From Euonymus europaeus (taxonomy: Eukaryota; Streptophyta; Magnoliopsida; Celastrales; Celastraceae): DNA of 64,000 bases. Below the pieces are notes generated by a model, which worked only from the letters and a program-made list of their open reading frames with translations, did not search any database and was not told the DNA's origin. The translations under genes were made by a program, and so were the position numbers. The DNA lies in the NCBI GenBank assembly GCA_963580455.1, contig OY756970.1, positions 8,866,001-8,930,000 of the forward strand, read 5' to 3'. This document shows positions 61,483-64,000 of this stretch, piece after piece (position 1 is the stretch's first letter; every line of letters begins with the position of its first letter).

Positions 61483-64000
61483 ATTTATAGAGTGAGTTGA
61501 GCAACTACAGACTATCAAAGTTGCTCGGTGTACACTTTTTATTGTTCTTCGATGTCAAATTTCACGAGCATAAGCTTCCTAGATTATTTCGATGCCAAAA
61601 CCCCAACTTTCTATGACAAATGGACAAAACCATTTAAAGCTTCTGTAAAGAGTGAGTTGAGCAACTACGGACTATCAAAGTTGCTTAGTGTACACTTTTT
61701 ATTGTTCTTCTATGTCAAATTTTACGAGTATAAGCTTCCTAGATTATTTCGATGCCAAAACTTCAATTTTCTATGACAAATGGACAAAACCGTTTAAAGC
61801 TCCTCTATAGAGTGAGTTGAGCAACTACGGACTATCAAAGTTGCTCGGTGTACACTTTTTATTGTTCTTCTATTTCAAATTTTACGAGTATAAGCTTCCT
61901 AGATTATTTCGATGCCAAAACCCCAACTTTCTATGACAAATGGACAAAACCATTTAATGCTTCTGTATAGAGTGAGTTGAGCAACTACGGACTATCAAAG
62001 TTGCTTAGTGTACACTTTTAATTGTTCTTCTATGTCAAATTTTACGAGTATAAGCTTCCTAGATTATTTCGATGCCAAAACCCCAACTTTCTATGACAAA
62101 TGGACAAAACCATTTAAAGCTTCTGTAAAGAGTGAGTTGAGCAACTACGGACTATCAAAGTTGCTTAGTGTACACTTTTTATTGTTCTTCTATGTCAAAT
62201 TTTACGAGTATAAGCTTCCTAGATTATTTCGATGCCAAAACTTCAATTTTCTATGACAAATGGACAAAACCGTTTAAAGCTCCTCTATAGAGTGAGTTGA
62301 GCAACTACGGACTATCAAAGTTGCTCGGTGTACACTTTTTATTGTTCTTCTATTTCAAATTTTACGAGTATAAGCTTCCTAGATTATTTCGATGCCAAAA
62401 CCCCAACTTTCTATGACAAATGGACAAAACCGTTTAAAGCTCCTCCATAGTGTGAGTTGAGCAACGTCGGACTATCAAAGTTGCTCCGTGTACACTTTTT
62501 ATTGTTCTTCTATGTCAAATTTGACGAGTATAAGCTTCCTAGATTATTTCGATGCCAAAACCCCAACTTTCTATGACAAATGGACAAAACCGTTTAAAGC
62601 TCCTCCATAGAGTGAGTTGAGCAATGTCGGACTATCAAAGTTGCTCCGTGTACACTTTTTATTGTTCTTCTATGTCAAATTTCACGAGCATAAGCTTCCT
62701 AGATTATTTCGATGCGAAAACCCCAACTATCAGTGACAAATGGACAAAACCGTTAAAAACTACTTCATAGTGAGAGTTGAGCAACTTCGGACTATCAAAG
62801 TTGCTCGGTGTACACTTTTTATTATTCTTCTATTTCAAATTTTACGAGGTTAAGCTACCTAGATTATTTCGATGCCAAAACCCCAACTATCAATGACAAA
62901 TGGACAAAACCGTTAAAAGTTACTTCATAGTGAGAGTTGAGCGATTCCGGACCATTAAAGTTGCTCGGTATACACTTTTTATTGTTTTTCTATGTCAAAT
63001 TTCACGAGCATAAGCTTCCTAGATTATTTCGATGCGAAAACCCCAACTATCAATGACAAATGGACAAAACCGTTAAAAGCTACTTCATAGTGAGAGTTGA
63101 GCAACTCCGGACCACCAAAGTTGCTCGATGTACACTTTTTATTGTTCTTCTATGTCAAATTTCATGAGCATAAGATTCGTAGATTATTTTGATGCCAAAA
63201 CCCCAACTTTCTATGACAAATGGACAAAACCGTTTAAAGCTCATCTATAGAGTGAGTTGAGCAACTACAGACTATCAAAGTTGCTCGGTGTACACTTTTT
63301 ATTGTTCTTCGATGTCAAATTTCACGAGCATAAGCTTCCTAGATTATTTCGATGCCAAAACCCCAACTTTCTATGACAAATGGACAAAACCATTTAAAGC
63401 TTCTGTATAGAGTGAGTTGAGCAACTACGGACTATCAAAGTTGCTTAGTGTACACTTTTAATTGTTCTTCTATGTCAAATTTTACGAGTATAAGCTTCCT
63501 AGATTATTTCGATGCCAAAACCCCAACTTTCTATGACAAATGGACAAAACCGTTTAAAGCTCATCTATAGAGTGAGTTGAGCAACTACAGACTATCAAAG
63601 TTGCTCGGTGTACACTTTTTATTGTTCTTCGATGTCAAATTTCACGAGCATAAGCTTCCTAGATTATTTCGATGCCAAAACCCCAACTTTCTATGACAAA
63701 TGGACAAAACCATTTAAAGCTTCTGTATAGAGTGAGTTGAGCAACTACGGACTATCAAAGTTGCTTAGTGTACACTTTTAATTGTTCTTCTATGTCAAAT
63801 TTTACGAGTATAAGCTTCCTAGATTATTTCGATGCCAAAACCCCAACTTTCTATGACAAAGGGACAAAACCGATTAAAGCTCCTCCATAGAGTGAGTTGA
63901 GCAACTTCGGACTATCAAAGTTGCTCGGTGTACACTTTTTATTGTTCTTCTATGTCAAATTTGACGAGTATAAGCTTCCTAGATTATTTCGATGCCAAAA
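61483..64000 (+). repeat. 15-monomer HOR, copy 4, with 3- and 2-monomer insertions, cut by the window end
   Basis: After two units, a 480 bp three-monomer segment is inserted from about 61943 (unique variant catttaatgc). It reuses the type 3 and cttcaattttc units, so cttcaattttc occurs at both 61761 and 62241. The rest matches copy 3 at offset 3,200, including attattcttc (62821), taagattcgt (63171) and the 320 bp dimer repeat (63223/63543). The copy runs off the right edge. Confidence 0.9.

Larger units (their letters stand above)
1..64000 (+). repeat. 160 bp tandem satellite array, about 400 monomers, filling the whole window
   Basis: The same unit recurs every 160 bp from the first to the last base, always in the same orientation. 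Landmarks in order are tttaaagc, catagagtgagttgagcaac, ctatcaaagttgctc, gtgtacactttttattg, ttctatgtcaaattt, ataagcttcctagatt, gatgccaaaaccccaac and tatgacaaatggacaaaac. One monomer counted by hand has 60 G+C in 160. Almost every unit has one HindIII site (aagctt); type 3 units have a second. Class A units have a DraI site (tttaaa) that class B units lack. The minus strand carries the hexamer aataaa in nearly every unit. No mobile element, gene or unique spacer interrupts the array. Unit length near nucleosomal size, HOR structure and lack of insertions fit a centromeric or heterochromatic satellite in a eukaryote. That is inference; the family is not one I recognise. Confidence 0.97.

Noticed and set aside
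1..64000. CRISPR array
   Set aside because: The repeats are direct and regular, but there are no unique spacers: the whole 160 bp unit is repeated and there are no cas genes.
1..64000. CENP-B box
   Set aside because: I looked for the ttcg....a..cggg pattern on both strands in the representative monomers and found no match.
1..64000. Assignment to a known satellite family or species
   Set aside because: The monomer does not match the Arabidopsis 180 bp, rice CentO, maize CentC or human alpha satellite sequences as I know them. Unit length alone cannot identify a species. A search of satellite and genome databases with the consensus would decide.
1..64000. Bacterial, phage or plasmid origin
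   Set aside because: There are 64 kb without a gene and with multi-level HOR structure, which has no prokaryotic counterpart that I know of.

Overview
The whole 64 kb window is one uninterrupted tandem satellite array. About 400 head-to-tail monomers of 160 bp fill it from the first base to the last, all in the same orientation. I see no protein-coding gene, tRNA, rRNA, transposon, inversion or unique sequence. A representative monomer counted by hand is about 37.5% G+C. Satellite arrays of near-nucleosomal unit length with multi-level higher-order repeats (HORs) are typical of eukaryotic centromeres or heterochromatin, so this is best read as the inside of a centromeric or pericentromeric array of a eukaryote. 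I do not recognise the family. Many differences between monomer types look like CpG to TpG/CpA changes, which fits a genome with DNA methylation such as a plant or vertebrate, but the sequence alone does not fix the species.

Monomers fall into two main classes. Class A has a TTTAAA at its start (followed by agctcctccatag or a close variant) and 'ccccaactttctatgac' near its end. Class B has the start changed to gttaaaag, then tacttcatagtgagag, and is usually bounded by 'gatgcgaaaa' and 'ccccaactatcaatgac'. Class A divides into about five types: 1 = gtcgg with gctccgtg; 2 = tacag with gatgtcaaat; 3 = agcttctgtatag with gcttagtg; 4 = gggac with ttcgg; 5 = tacgg. Class B divides into three: 6 = tatttcaaat with gataagctacct; 7 = gcgattccggaccatt; 8 = gcaattccggaccacc.

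Layout. 1-5 kb: a class-A array with a 6-monomer (960 bp) HOR. 5-13.4 kb: rearranged class A in which class B first appears; all seven detected indels lie between 1.8 and 11.9 kb, and a 12-monomer duplication covers 9.2-12.8 kb. 13.4-22.7 kb: two almost identical copies of a 29-monomer (4,640 bp) block. 22.7-28 kb: mixed 2-, 6- and 7-monomer repeats. 28-35.3 kb: a 12-monomer (1,920 bp) HOR preceded by a 10-monomer variant. 35.2-40.4 kb: two copies of a 16-monomer (2,560 bp) block. 40.4-54 kb: 10-, 15- and 16-monomer repeats, with parts recurring about 8.6-8.8 kb apart. 54-64 kb: a very young 15-monomer (2,400 bp) HOR with nested 2- and 3-monomer insertions, running off the right end.

The array appears to evolve by repeated unequal exchange in register. 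From about 11.84 kb to the end (52 kb) the 160 bp phase never slips by one base, although the monomers differ by many substitutions. Most monomers carry a short inverted repeat (gagcaac...gttgctc) directly followed by the palindrome gtgtacac. This 37 bp dyad-rich segment is the best candidate for a functional element. All long open frames are by-products of the repeat.
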